A DNA stretch of 64,000 nt from Martinezella calliandrae (GTDB lineage Bacteria; Pseudomonadota; Alphaproteobacteria; Rhizobiales; Rhizobiaceae): positions 62,001-126,000 of the forward strand of contig NZ_JARFYN010000016.1 of assembly GCF_030272695.1 (NCBI RefSeq). Direction: 5' to 3'. Under the pieces are notes generated by a model, which did not search any database, was not told the origin of the DNA, and was given only the letters and a program-made list of their open reading frames with translations. Positions 36,236-44,363 of this stretch are shown here, one piece after another. Made by a program: the position numbers and the translations under genes. Within the stretch, counting starts at the first letter, position 1; every line of letters begins with the position of its first letter.

Positions 36236-37591
36236 GTGGCAAGACGCAAGGATCAGATCAAACTCGGCGCTTTTCTGCTGTTCACAGGCCATCATGTCGC
36301 AGCCTGGCGGCACCCGCAGGCATCGGTCGGCACCGAATTCGAAAACTATCTTGAGCTTGCCAAGCTCGCGGAGGCTGCGAAATTCGATACGATTTTCTTT
36401 GCCGACGGCGTGGCGGCGCGACTGAAGGATGTCGATGCGGCGAGCCGCAAGGCGCACAACGGGATCTATCCGTTCGAGCCGATCACCCTGCTTTCGGCCC
36501 TTTCAAGCGTCACCAAGAAAGTCGGCCTCATCGCAACGGCTTCCACCAGCTACTCCGATCCTTATAACCTCGCCCGCCAATTCGCGTCGCTCGACCGATT
36601 GAGCGGCGGGCGCGCCGGCTGGAACCTGGTCACCTCGTCCGATCCCGATGCCGCCTATAATTTCGGCCACGACGCGCAGATTCTGCATGGCGACCGATAC
36701 GACCGCGCTGAAGAATTCGCTGACGTCGTGCTCGGCCTCTGGGATAGTTGGGAAGATGACGCCTTTATCCGCGACCGCGAAAACGGCCGTTATTTCGATC
36801 CTGAAAAAATGCACCGGCTGGACCACCAGGGACATCATTTCAAGGTTCGCGGGCCGCTGAATATTCCACGCTCGCCGCAGGGCCGCCCGGTTCTGGTGCA
36901 GGCCGGTGCGTCGGAGTCTGGCAAGGAGCTTGCTGCGCGTACGGCCGAAGCGATTTTCGCCGCACAGATCACCCTCGATGAGGCGAAGGCTTTCTATGCC
37001 GATGTCAAGGGACGGCTCGGTAAATACGGCCGTTCGCCCGACGATCTGAAGATCCTACCCGGCATCTTCCCGGTGGTCGGGCGAAGCGAGGCGGAGGCGC
37101 AAGACAAATTCGAGGCACTGCAGGAGCTGATCCAACCGGAAGTCGGCCTCAACCTCTTATCGCAGTTGAGCGGTGTCGATCTGCGGTCCTATCCGCTCGA
37201 TGGTCCGGTGCCGCTTAACCCACCCGTTACAAATGCAGGAAAAAGCCGTCAGGAACTGGTACTCGATCTCGCCCGCCGCGAAAATCTAACCATCCGTCAG
37301 CTCTATCTGCGCATCGCCGGCGCGCGCGGCCATTGGCAGGTCGTCGGCACGCCGTCACAAATCGCCGACGTGATGGAAGAGCGGTTCGAAAATTACGGTG
37401 CCGACGGCTTCAACATCATGGCGCCGATCATGCCGGGTGGACTTGCCGATTTCATCAACCTCGTTGTGCCGGAACTGCGCCGCCGCAGCCTGTTCCGCCA
37501 CGAATATGAAGGGTCGACGCTGCGTGAAAATCTCGGATTGAAGCGTCCGCCCAACCGTTTTTCCGCAGGCAATGCGGTCGCCGCAGAATAA
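36236..37591 (+). CDS. Luciferase-like FMN monooxygenase (NtaA/SnaA/DszA type), copy A
   Basis: 451 residues from GTG 36236, eight nt after AAGGA. TIM-barrel LLM marks are FDTIFFADGVAAR, LIATASTSYSDPYNLARQ, GGRAGWNLVTSSDPDAA, and the C-terminal LRRRSLFRHEYEGSTLRENL, all as in nitrilotriacetate monooxygenase A and DszA, which oxygenate next to N or S using FMNH2 from a reductase. It follows the ACAD-type copy A by 11 bp and precedes the DUF3088 gene by 11 bp. The substrate is unknown. Confidence 0.9.
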   Translation: MARRKDQIKLGAFLLFTGHHVAAWRHPQASVGTEFENYLELAKLAEAAKFDTIFFADGVAARLKDVDAASRKAHNGIYPFEPITLLSALSSVTKKVGLIATASTSYSDPYNLARQFASLDRLSGGRAGWNLVTSSDPDAAYNFGHDAQILHGDRYDRAEEFADVVLGLWDSWEDDAFIRDRENGRYFDPEKMHRLDHQGHHFKVRGPLNIPRSPQGRPVLVQAGASESGKELAARTAEAIFAAQITLDEAKAFYADVKGRLGKYGRSPDDLKILPGIFPVVGRSEAEAQDKFEALQELIQPEVGLNLLSQLSGVDLRSYPLDGPVPLNPPVTNAGKSRQELVLDLARRENLTIRQLYLRIAGARGHWQVVGTPSQIADVMEERFENYGADGFNIMAPIMPGGLADFINLVVPELRRRSLFRHEYEGSTLRENLGLKRPPNRFSAGNAVAAE

Positions 37592-37602
37592 GGAGAAGAT
37601 CG

Positions 37603-37944
37603 ATGGCGCGTGATAAATTGTTCCTGATTTCGCCGGGGTTTTCAGACCCGAAACATCCCGGCACTACCTTCGTGTGCCCCTACTGCAATGCGATCGAGGG
37701 CCTGCTCGCCAGCTTCTCGCAGCTTGCATCGGCCATCGATATCGAGCGCGTACCCTTCGCCCGTCCACGCCAAAAGGTAATCGATGCCGTCGGCGAGGAG
37801 AACCAATCCCTGCCAGTCCTCGTTCTCGCCGGCGATGCACCGCCTGACGCGAAGAGCTGGAACGATACGCGCTTCATCAATACCACGGATCGCATCTTCG
37901 AGCTGCTCGCCGAGCGCCACGGCTTTCCGCATCTCCACAAGTGA
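37603..37944 (+). CDS. DUF3088 thioredoxin-fold protein with CPYC
   Basis: 113 residues. Contains FVCPYCNAIEG (Cys25, Cys28), the glutaredoxin-type CPYC motif, on a short beta-alpha fold matching DUF3088. The motif suggests disulfide or thiol chemistry or metal binding, but the family has no established reaction. It is embedded between monooxygenase genes with 11- and 13-bp gaps, so it is part of the same transcript. It might protect a thiol intermediate or deliver reducing power (inference). Confidence 0.75.
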   Translation: MARDKLFLISPGFSDPKHPGTTFVCPYCNAIEGLLASFSQLASAIDIERVPFARPRQKVIDAVGEENQSLPVLVLAGDAPPDAKSWNDTRFINTTDRIFELLAERHGFPHLHK

Positions 37945-37957
37945 AGGGTAGGAAACG

Positions 37958-39181
37958 ATGACCGTAAAACCTGCCCCCTTCGAACCGCCCTTACCGTCGC
38001 CAACCCTTTTCGAGCCGGATACGACGAACCCTCATCTCGCCAAGGCCGCCGAGCTGCGTGAGATCTTCGCCCGGGATGCCGTCGAGCGGGATCAACTAGG
38101 CGGCAGGCCTGAAGAACAGATCAGGCTCATGAAAGAAAGCGGCCTGGTCAACCTGCTGATCCCCAAGGAATTCGGCGGCATCGGCGAACGCTATTCGACG
38201 GCGATGCGGATCGTCCGGGAATTCGCCAAGGTGGATGGATCGCTCGGGCACCTCTACGGCTATCATTTTGGGCCGTTGCAGAATGCCGTTACCGCAGGCT
38301 CCGATGCCCGCTCGCAGGATATCCTGCGCCGCTCCGCCGCCGGGCGGTGGTTTTGGGGGAATACGAGCAACAGCTTTTCGAAAAGCCTCTTCGGCAGGCG
38401 TGAACCAGACGGCGGTGTGGTCCTCAATGGTTTTCGGCCGTTTGCCTCCGGCTCGCATGTCGCCGATTACCTGATGGTTGCCTGGGAAGACGAGGAGACG
38501 AACATACGCAGCGTCGCCTATATCCCCCCGAGCCGCGAGGGCATCACCATCGCCAATGACTGGGACGGCATCGGCCAGAGGCAGACAGGCAGTGGCAGGG
38601 TTTTCTACAAGGATGTGAAGATTCATGCCGACGAGATATTGCCGGAGCGGCCGCGCGATCCGATCGCTCTGCTGACGCCAATGCAGCAGCAAAGTGTGCT
38701 GCTCAACGTCTTCATCGGCAGCGCCCAGGGTGCCTTGATCGCGGCGCGCGACTATACCATCAGCAAATCGCGGCCCTGGATCTATTCCGGCGTCGAACGC
38801 CATCAGGACGATCCCTGGATCAAACGGCAATATGGCGAGCTTTGGATCAAGGTGCAGGCGGCAACGGCGCTTGCCGACAGGGCGCTGGCGGCCCTTGACG
38901 CCGCCTATGCCAAGGGACGGGATCTGACGGCTGAGGACCGAGGCAAGACGGCAATTGCCGTCGCTTCCGCCAATGTGCTGGCAGGCCGTGTCGCCCTGGA
39001 AGTGACCAGCGAAATCTTCGAGGTCATGGGTGCTCGATCCGCCGTCAGGTCGTATGGTTTCGACCGCTTCTGGCGCAATGTCCGCATCCACACGCTTCAC
39101 AACCCCGCCGAATACAAGACCCGCAACGTCGGAACCTGGTTCCTGACGGGAGAATTTCCCGAACCGGGGATCTTCCAATGA
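37958..39181 (+). CDS. Acyl-CoA-dehydrogenase-fold flavin monooxygenase (DszC/SfnB-like), copy B
   Basis: 407 residues, a close paralogue of copy A (shared NDWDGIGQRQTGSGRVFY, IGSAQGALIAARDYT, WIYSGVERHQDDPWIKRQYG, HTLHNPAEYKTRNVGTW). Its N terminus is ~20 residues longer. The stop overlaps the next start by 4 bp. The pair A/B flanking one LLM and DUF3088 looks like a duplication of an ACAD-LLM module. Probably a reduced-flavin monooxygenase. Confidence 0.85.
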   Translation: MTVKPAPFEPPLPSPTLFEPDTTNPHLAKAAELREIFARDAVERDQLGGRPEEQIRLMKESGLVNLLIPKEFGGIGERYSTAMRIVREFAKVDGSLGHLYGYHFGPLQNAVTAGSDARSQDILRRSAAGRWFWGNTSNSFSKSLFGRREPDGGVVLNGFRPFASGSHVADYLMVAWEDEETNIRSVAYIPPSREGITIANDWDGIGQRQTGSGRVFYKDVKIHADEILPERPRDPIALLTPMQQQSVLLNVFIGSAQGALIAARDYTISKSRPWIYSGVERHQDDPWIKRQYGELWIKVQAATALADRALAALDAAYAKGRDLTAEDRGKTAIAVASANVLAGRVALEVTSEIFEVMGARSAVRSYGFDRFWRNVRIHTLHNPAEYKTRNVGTWFLTGEFPEPGIFQ

Positions 39182-40506
39182 GCGCGAAACGGCAGCTTCA
39201 CCTCAACATCAACATCCTGCATTCCGGCTTCTCGCCGGCGGCGTGGCGGATGGAGGGGAGCGATCCCCGCGCTTCCTTCGATATCAATCACTACATCAAC
39301 GTGGCGCGTATCGCCGAGCGCGGCACGTTCGACGCGATCTTCCTCGCCGATCAGGCAGCTATATCGGATCGCGTCGATTTCCGGCCTTTAACATCGCTGG
39401 AACCAACGATCGTGCTGGCAACCGTCGCCGCCCACACGGATCGCATCGGCCTGATCGCCACAGCATCGACCACCTATAACGAGCCCTATAATATTGCCCG
39501 CCGTTTCGCGACGCTTGATCATGCGAGTGGCGGCCGGGTCGGCTGGAATATCGTGACCAGCGCCGATCTTTCGCAGAGCCGGAACTTCGGTCTTGAAAAG
39601 CCGGTCGCCCACAAGAGCCGTTACGAGCGGGCAGCCGAATTCACAACGGTCGTGAAAGCACTGTGGGACAGTTGGGAAGAAGAGGCCTTCATCGGCGACG
39701 TCGCCACCGGCCGCTTTGTCGATCCGGCTCGGGTGCATGCGATCGCCCATCGCGGAAAGTATTTTTCCGTCCATGGCCCGCACAATGTCCCGCGCCCGCC
39801 GCAGGGCCATCCGGTCCTCGTTCAGGCCGGCGGTTCCGACGATGGGCGCGAGCTTGCGGCCGAGCACGCTGAAGCCGTCTTCTCGGCCTCTCAATCCTTC
39901 GAGGAGGCGCTCGCCTATGCCGACGATCTCAGAGGACGGGGAGCTCGCTTCGGCCGCGCGCCGGACAGCCTGCTGGTGCTTGCCGGGCTTGCCACCATCA
40001 TCGGCAGCACGGAAGCGGAAGCCAAACGGCGGCAGGAAGAGCTGCGCGAACTCATTCCGCTGGAATACAGTCTTGCGCGATTGTCCGGCGTGCTGCAGAT
40101 CGACCCGAAACAGCTGAAGCTCGACGAGCCTCTGCCGGACGATATCCCGCTGCCGGCCGACGGCGGACACACCTTCTTTCAAGCAACCTTCGCACTTGCC
40201 CGACGCGAAGGCTTGACGGTGCGCGGTCTCATCCGGGCGCTCAACGGCGGAACCGGTCATCGCACCATCATCGGCACGCCAGAGGCCGTTGCCGACGATA
40301 TCGAAACATGGTTCCGCGCGGGTGCTGCGGACGGCTTCAACCTGATGCCGGATGTCCTGCCGCAGGGGCTGGAGGTGTTCGTCGACGAGGTCGTGCCAAT
40401 CCTTCGCCGCCGCGGTCTTTTCCGCCAGGATTATACCGGCCGCACGTTGCGGGATCACCTTGGCCTTGCCCGCCCTGCCAACCCCTATGCCGTTGCCGCC
40501 GAATGA
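39178..40506 (+). CDS. Luciferase-like FMN monooxygenase (NtaA/DszA type), copy B
   Basis: 442 residues. LLM marks are FDAIFLADQAAISDRVD, LIATASTTYNEPYNIARRFA and GGRVGWNIVTSADLSQ, ending LRRRGLFRQDYTGRTLRDHL. It overlaps copy B of the ACAD type by 4 bp (ATGA). The domain and ends parallel copy A, so the locus contains two ACAD-LLM pairs. The substrate may be different for each pair. Flavin must come from a separate reductase; the nitroreductase 14 bp downstream is a candidate. Confidence 0.9.
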   Translation: MSAKRQLHLNINILHSGFSPAAWRMEGSDPRASFDINHYINVARIAERGTFDAIFLADQAAISDRVDFRPLTSLEPTIVLATVAAHTDRIGLIATASTTYNEPYNIARRFATLDHASGGRVGWNIVTSADLSQSRNFGLEKPVAHKSRYERAAEFTTVVKALWDSWEEEAFIGDVATGRFVDPARVHAIAHRGKYFSVHGPHNVPRPPQGHPVLVQAGGSDDGRELAAEHAEAVFSASQSFEEALAYADDLRGRGARFGRAPDSLLVLAGLATIIGSTEAEAKRRQEELRELIPLEYSLARLSGVLQIDPKQLKLDEPLPDDIPLPADGGHTFFQATFALARREGLTVRGLIRALNGGTGHRTIIGTPEAVADDIETWFRAGAADGFNLMPDVLPQGLEVFVDEVVPILRRRGLFRQDYTGRTLRDHLGLARPANPYAVAAE

Positions 40507-40519
40507 AGGAAAAAATGCG

Positions 40520-41368
40520 ATGACACCCTCCGCCGCTGCCGCCAAAGACGCGGACGATCGCCTGGCTACTCTTGCCGCCGCGCGTTACCGCAATACCCAG
40601 AAGCTCACGGGTGATTGGAACGAGACACTGGACACGCTCCTGTCTCACCGCAGCGTGCGCGGCTATCTGCCGAAACCGGTGCCGGAAAGTGTGCTTCAGC
40701 TCGCAATCGCCGCGGCCCAATCCGCGCCGAGTTCTTCTAACCTGCAGGCCTGGAGCGTCGTTGCGGTCGAAGATGAAGCGCGCAGGAACAGGTTGAATGC
40801 GGTTGCCGGCGTACAGAGGCAAATCACGCAGGCACCTCTGCTTCTGGTTTGGCTCGCCGACCTCTCCCGGCCCCGCAAGATCGCAACGGAGCAAGGCGCC
40901 ACCGCGGAGGGGCTGGACTTTGTCGAAAGCTTCCTCCTTGGTGTCATCGACGCCGCGCTTGCCGCGCAGAATGCCGTCGTCGCATTGGAGTCGTATGGGC
41001 TCGGGAGTTGCTACATCGGCGCGCTCCGCAACGATCCGGAGACGGTCGCTCGTGAACTGGAATTGCCGGACGGCGTCTTTCCGGTGTTCGGCCTGACGGT
41101 CGGCTATCCCGACCCGGCCGCGCCGGCCGACGTCAAGCCGAGATTGCCGCAGACGACCATATTGCACCGGGAGCGCTACGACACGCAGCTGCGATCGGAC
41201 GACATCCGAGACTATAATACTGCGCTGCGAAGCTTTCAGGCAGAACAATCCATGCCGCGCATCGATTGGACCGAACAGGTGAAGAACCGCATCGGCACCG
41301 TCGAGTCCTTGAAGGGACGCCATGTCCTCGGAGCGGTCGCCCGAAAATTGGGATTCAAGTTAAGATAG
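40520..41368 (+). CDS. NfsA-type nitroreductase / flavin reductase
   Basis: 282 residues from ATG 40520 (AAGGAA site). Nitroreductase-fold motifs are LSHRSVRGYLPKPVP (FMN phosphate site), APSSSNLQAWSVV and LESYGLGSCYIGALRNDPE. The chain is of the FMN-dependent NAD(P)H oxidoreductase group; some members reduce free flavin and feed luciferase-like oxygenases. That is the best guess for its role as the last gene of the six-gene operon. It converges with the LysR gene, 11 bp between stops. Confidence 0.83.
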   Translation: MTPSAAAAKDADDRLATLAAARYRNTQKLTGDWNETLDTLLSHRSVRGYLPKPVPESVLQLAIAAAQSAPSSSNLQAWSVVAVEDEARRNRLNAVAGVQRQITQAPLLLVWLADLSRPRKIATEQGATAEGLDFVESFLLGVIDAALAAQNAVVALESYGLGSCYIGALRNDPETVARELELPDGVFPVFGLTVGYPDPAAPADVKPRLPQTTILHRERYDTQLRSDDIRDYNTALRSFQAEQSMPRIDWTEQVKNRIGTVESLKGRHVLGAVARKLGFKLR

Positions 41369-41379
41369 AGACGAACTGC

Positions 41380-42384
41380 CTATTCGGCCGCAATGAGGCC
41401 TGGACGTATGCTCCGGCGCGATATGTCGTCGATCGCTTGCAAAGCCTTCGCTTCCGCCTGGAGCCAGTTGCGGAAGAGGTCGACCCGCATCAAGCGTGCC
41501 TTAGGTACGGTCGTCGCAAAGAAATAGGAGAAGTTGACGGGCTGTGGCGCACCGAAGGGGCTGACAAGCCGGCCCGTCCTGAGCTCGGCTTCCGCCAGCC
41601 GGACCTTGCCGAGACCGAGCCCTTGCCCGGCCAGCGCAGCGTCGATCACCAGAGATGATTGGTTGAGCCGAATGCCGCCTTGCGAGAGCCGGTAGGAAAG
41701 CCCCTCTGCCCTGAGCCAAGCATTCCAGTCCGGGCAGGAATGGTCGTATTCTGCGCCTTCCTCGTGTAGCAAGGTCACGTCCTCCATAAATTGAGGCCCG
41801 CCCCAGAGCGAATGGCGGTCGGCAAATTCGGGACTGCAGATCGGCAAGACGGCTTCGGAGAACAGATGATCCACCGCAAGGCCCGGATAGGCGCCGCTGC
41901 CGTAGCGGATGACGCAATCGGCTTCACCGGCGTTGAGGTCGGTCAGTTGTGTGGACGCGTCGACCAGAACCTGCAATCCCGGCGCTGCACGCCGCAGGCC
42001 GTCCAGCCGGGGTATCAACCATTTGCTGGCGAAGGAGGGCGCCACGGACACACGGATCGGCAAATCGTGATCGCTGGCTGCAAATTGCGCCATGGTGGCG
42101 AGGACGGCATCGAAGGCATCCGTCAGGCCGGGCACCAGCGCCAGGCCGGCGGAGGTGAGCTGAAGATGCCCCCGTGCGCGGTGGAAAAGCGGTTGGCCGA
42201 GATAATCCTCGAGCAGGCGAATCTGTTGCCCGACCGCAGCCGAGGTCACGTGCAACTCCTCGGCCGCACGGATGAAATTCAGATGCCGCGCCGTTGCGAC
42301 GAAGGCGCGCAGCGACGTCAACGGCGGCAGCCGCGCCAAGGTCGGCTGAATGGATTTTTTCCGGGTGCTGGCAACTGTGCTCAT
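41380..42384 (-). CDS. LysR-family transcription factor (GcvA-like)
   Basis: 334 residues. N-terminal winged helix with LTSLRAFVATARHLNFIRAA and TSAAVGQQIRLLEDYLG, then a periplasmic-binding-protein-like effector domain. It is transcribed away from the binding-protein gene at 42682, which is the usual arrangement for a LysR protein that controls the divergent gene. The TTCTTTCGAAT direct repeats in the shared leader are candidate sites. It could also control the monooxygenase operon that ends against it. Confidence 0.88.
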   Translation of the reverse strand: MSTVASTRKKSIQPTLARLPPLTSLRAFVATARHLNFIRAAEELHVTSAAVGQQIRLLEDYLGQPLFHRARGHLQLTSAGLALVPGLTDAFDAVLATMAQFAASDHDLPIRVSVAPSFASKWLIPRLDGLRRAAPGLQVLVDASTQLTDLNAGEADCVIRYGSGAYPGLAVDHLFSEAVLPICSPEFADRHSLWGGPQFMEDVTLLHEEGAEYDHSCPDWNAWLRAEGLSYRLSQGGIRLNQSSLVIDAALAGQGLGLGKVRLAEAELRTGRLVSPFGAPQPVNFSYFFATTVPKARLMRVDLFRNWLQAEAKALQAIDDISRRSIRPGLIAAE

Positions 42385-42573
42385 AGCTGCGATTGCAACA
42401 CAATCCTGCCGGCCAAGACGAGAACATGCTTTGCGTTTGTCCGAAACGACGGAGACTTTTTCTTCCCCGCAAGCCCTTCAAGAGGAAGCAAAAACTAAGA
42501 CTGCGCAGTAGTCTATATTTTTACTGGATTATCGCCCTGCCTCGAAGCCGACCTCGGCCTCCTCGAGAAGCTT

Positions 42574-42610
42574 TTCTTTCGAATAGGAGGAGAAAAACAT
42601 TCTTTCGAAT
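42574..42610. promoter_or_regulatory. Direct repeats TTCTTTCGAAT in the LysR/binding-protein leader
   Basis: An 11-bp sequence TTCTTTCGAAT occurs at 42574-42584 and 42600-42610 (26 bp between starts), ending 72 bp before the SBP start codon. The reverse-complement core CGAAAGAA recurs at 34940, before the first monooxygenase operon. A LysR or other operator is possible. A separate AGTCTATATTTT element is at 42511-42522. Confidence 0.5.
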
Positions 42611-42681
42611 TTGCCGGCTTCGATCTGAAGATATGCGCCCAAACAGATGCCGCGATCATATCTTTAGCGAGGAATAGTCAG

Positions 42682-44301
42682 ATGGGCGTCAACCGCCGTC
42701 AATTCAATCAACTGCTGCTACTGTCGACTGCCAGTGTCCTCATGCCGTCGATGGGCGCTCTCGCCGCCGAGGAAAAGCCGCCGAGGGGCGGCACGCTCAA
42801 TTTCATCGTCGAGCCCGAGCCTCCGACGATCCTGGCGCTGGCGCATACCGCCGGCGGCACGCAGAAGGTCAGTCCGAAAATCACCGAGGGGCTGCTGGCC
42901 TATGACTTTGACCTGAAGCCACAGCCGCAGCTCGCGACCGAATGGTCCGTCAGCGAGGACGGCCTCACTTATACGTTCAGGCTTCGCCCGAACGTCAAAT
43001 GGCATGATGGCAAATCGTTCACATCGGCCGACGTTGCCTATTCCATCGAGCTGTTGAAGCAAGTCCATCCGCGCGGCCGCGGAACGTTCGCCAATGTGAC
43101 GGCCGTCGAGACACCGGACCCGCTGACGGCGGTCTTCCGCCTTTCCAAACCGGCTCCCTATCTTCTGACCGCGCTCTATGCTGCCGAATCTCCGATCGTG
43201 CCGAAGCATGTCTACGAGAACACCAAGATCGCCGATGTGCCGACCAACCAGAACGGCAGCGCGCCGATCGGCACCGGTCCCTTCATCTTCAAGGAGTGGG
43301 TGCGCGGCTCGCATATCATCCTCGAACGCAATCCGGACTATTGGGACGCGGGCAAACCCTATCTCGACCAGATCGTGGTGCGTTTCGTGCCCGATGGTGC
43401 TGCCCGCGCAGCAGGCTTCGAAACCGGGGAATTCGATCTCGGCGGCGACAATCCGATCCCGCTTGCCGATCTGGAGCGTATCAAGGCGCTGCCGAATATC
43501 GGTATCGAGCCGCGCGGCTACGCGACGAAGGGCGACCAGACGCAGCTCATCTTCAATCTCGACAACGAATATCTGAAGGATGTCCGCGTGCGGCGCGCCA
43601 TCGCCCACACGATCGATCTGAACGTTATCCTGAACACCGTCTGGTACGGCTACGGCCATATCTCGCCGACCCCGATCAGCGTATTTCTGCCGCACTACGT
43701 CGACCCGTCGATCAAGCCCTATACCTTCGATATGAAAGCCGCCGAACAGTTGCTCGACGAGGCCGGATACAAGCGCGGGGCAAACGGCATCCGTTTCCGG
43801 CTGCGCCTGACGCACAATTCCTACAATGAAGGCTTCAAGCGCGTCGCCGAATATCTCAAACAGAATCTCACGCGCATCGGCATCGACGCAACGATCGATT
43901 CCTATGATTTTTCGACTTATATTCAGAAGGTCTATACCGAGCGCGCTTTCGACGTGACGGCCGAATATCTCGGAAACCAGTTCGATCCGACGCTCGGCGT
44001 GCAGCGCATCTACTGGTCGAAGAACTTCAAGATCGGCCTACCCTTTTCCAATGCCAGCCACTATGCGAATCCGGAAGTCGACCGCCTGCTGGAGGCGGCC
44101 TCGGTGGAAATCGACGACGCAAAGCGCAGACAAGAATTCAATGACTTCCAGAAGATCATTGCCGACGAGGTCCCGGTAGTGAATCTGATCGCGCTGGAGA
44201 ATGTCACCGTCTTCAACAAGCGGGTGAAGAACCATACGATCGGCGCCGAGGGTGTGCAGGCGAACTTCGCCGAGGTCTATATCAAGGAAGGCGATGGCTG
44301 A
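42682..44301 (+). CDS. Class-5 extracellular solute-binding protein (Dpp/Opp/glutathione type), copy A
   Basis: 539 residues with a Tat-like signal (NRRQFNQLLLL, hydrophobic to ~24, then AEEK). The mature domain has the class-5 marks GGTLNFIVEPEP, LATEWSVSEDGLTYTFRL and ERNPDYWDAGKPYLDQIVVRF. It binds a peptide-like or nickel/opine/sulfur compound for an ABC importer; the DppBCDF-type permease encoded at 48174-52069 on the other strand is the obvious partner. Single gene followed by a terminator at 44322. Paralogues lie at 52357 and 62802. Confidence 0.9.
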   Translation: MGVNRRQFNQLLLLSTASVLMPSMGALAAEEKPPRGGTLNFIVEPEPPTILALAHTAGGTQKVSPKITEGLLAYDFDLKPQPQLATEWSVSEDGLTYTFRLRPNVKWHDGKSFTSADVAYSIELLKQVHPRGRGTFANVTAVETPDPLTAVFRLSKPAPYLLTALYAAESPIVPKHVYENTKIADVPTNQNGSAPIGTGPFIFKEWVRGSHIILERNPDYWDAGKPYLDQIVVRFVPDGAARAAGFETGEFDLGGDNPIPLADLERIKALPNIGIEPRGYATKGDQTQLIFNLDNEYLKDVRVRRAIAHTIDLNVILNTVWYGYGHISPTPISVFLPHYVDPSIKPYTFDMKAAEQLLDEAGYKRGANGIRFRLRLTHNSYNEGFKRVAEYLKQNLTRIGIDATIDSYDFSTYIQKVYTERAFDVTAEYLGNQFDPTLGVQRIYWSKNFKIGLPFSNASHYANPEVDRLLEAASVEIDDAKRRQEFNDFQKIIADEVPVVNLIALENVTVFNKRVKNHTIGAEGVQANFAEVYIKEGDG

Positions 44302-44321
44302 GAGCGGCCGAAGCCTGAAGC

Positions 44322-44350
44322 GAGGGCGCATCGTGGGTGCGCCCTCTTTC
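44322..44350. terminator. Terminator hairpin between convergent transcripts
   Basis: GAGGGCGCA (44322-44330) pairs with TGCGCCCTC (44338-44346), 9 bp with a 7-nt loop, followed by TTTC. It lies 20 bp after the SBP stop and 13 bp before the end of the opposing FAD gene. Confidence 0.8.
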
Positions 44351-44363
44351 GTTTCAGACCAGG

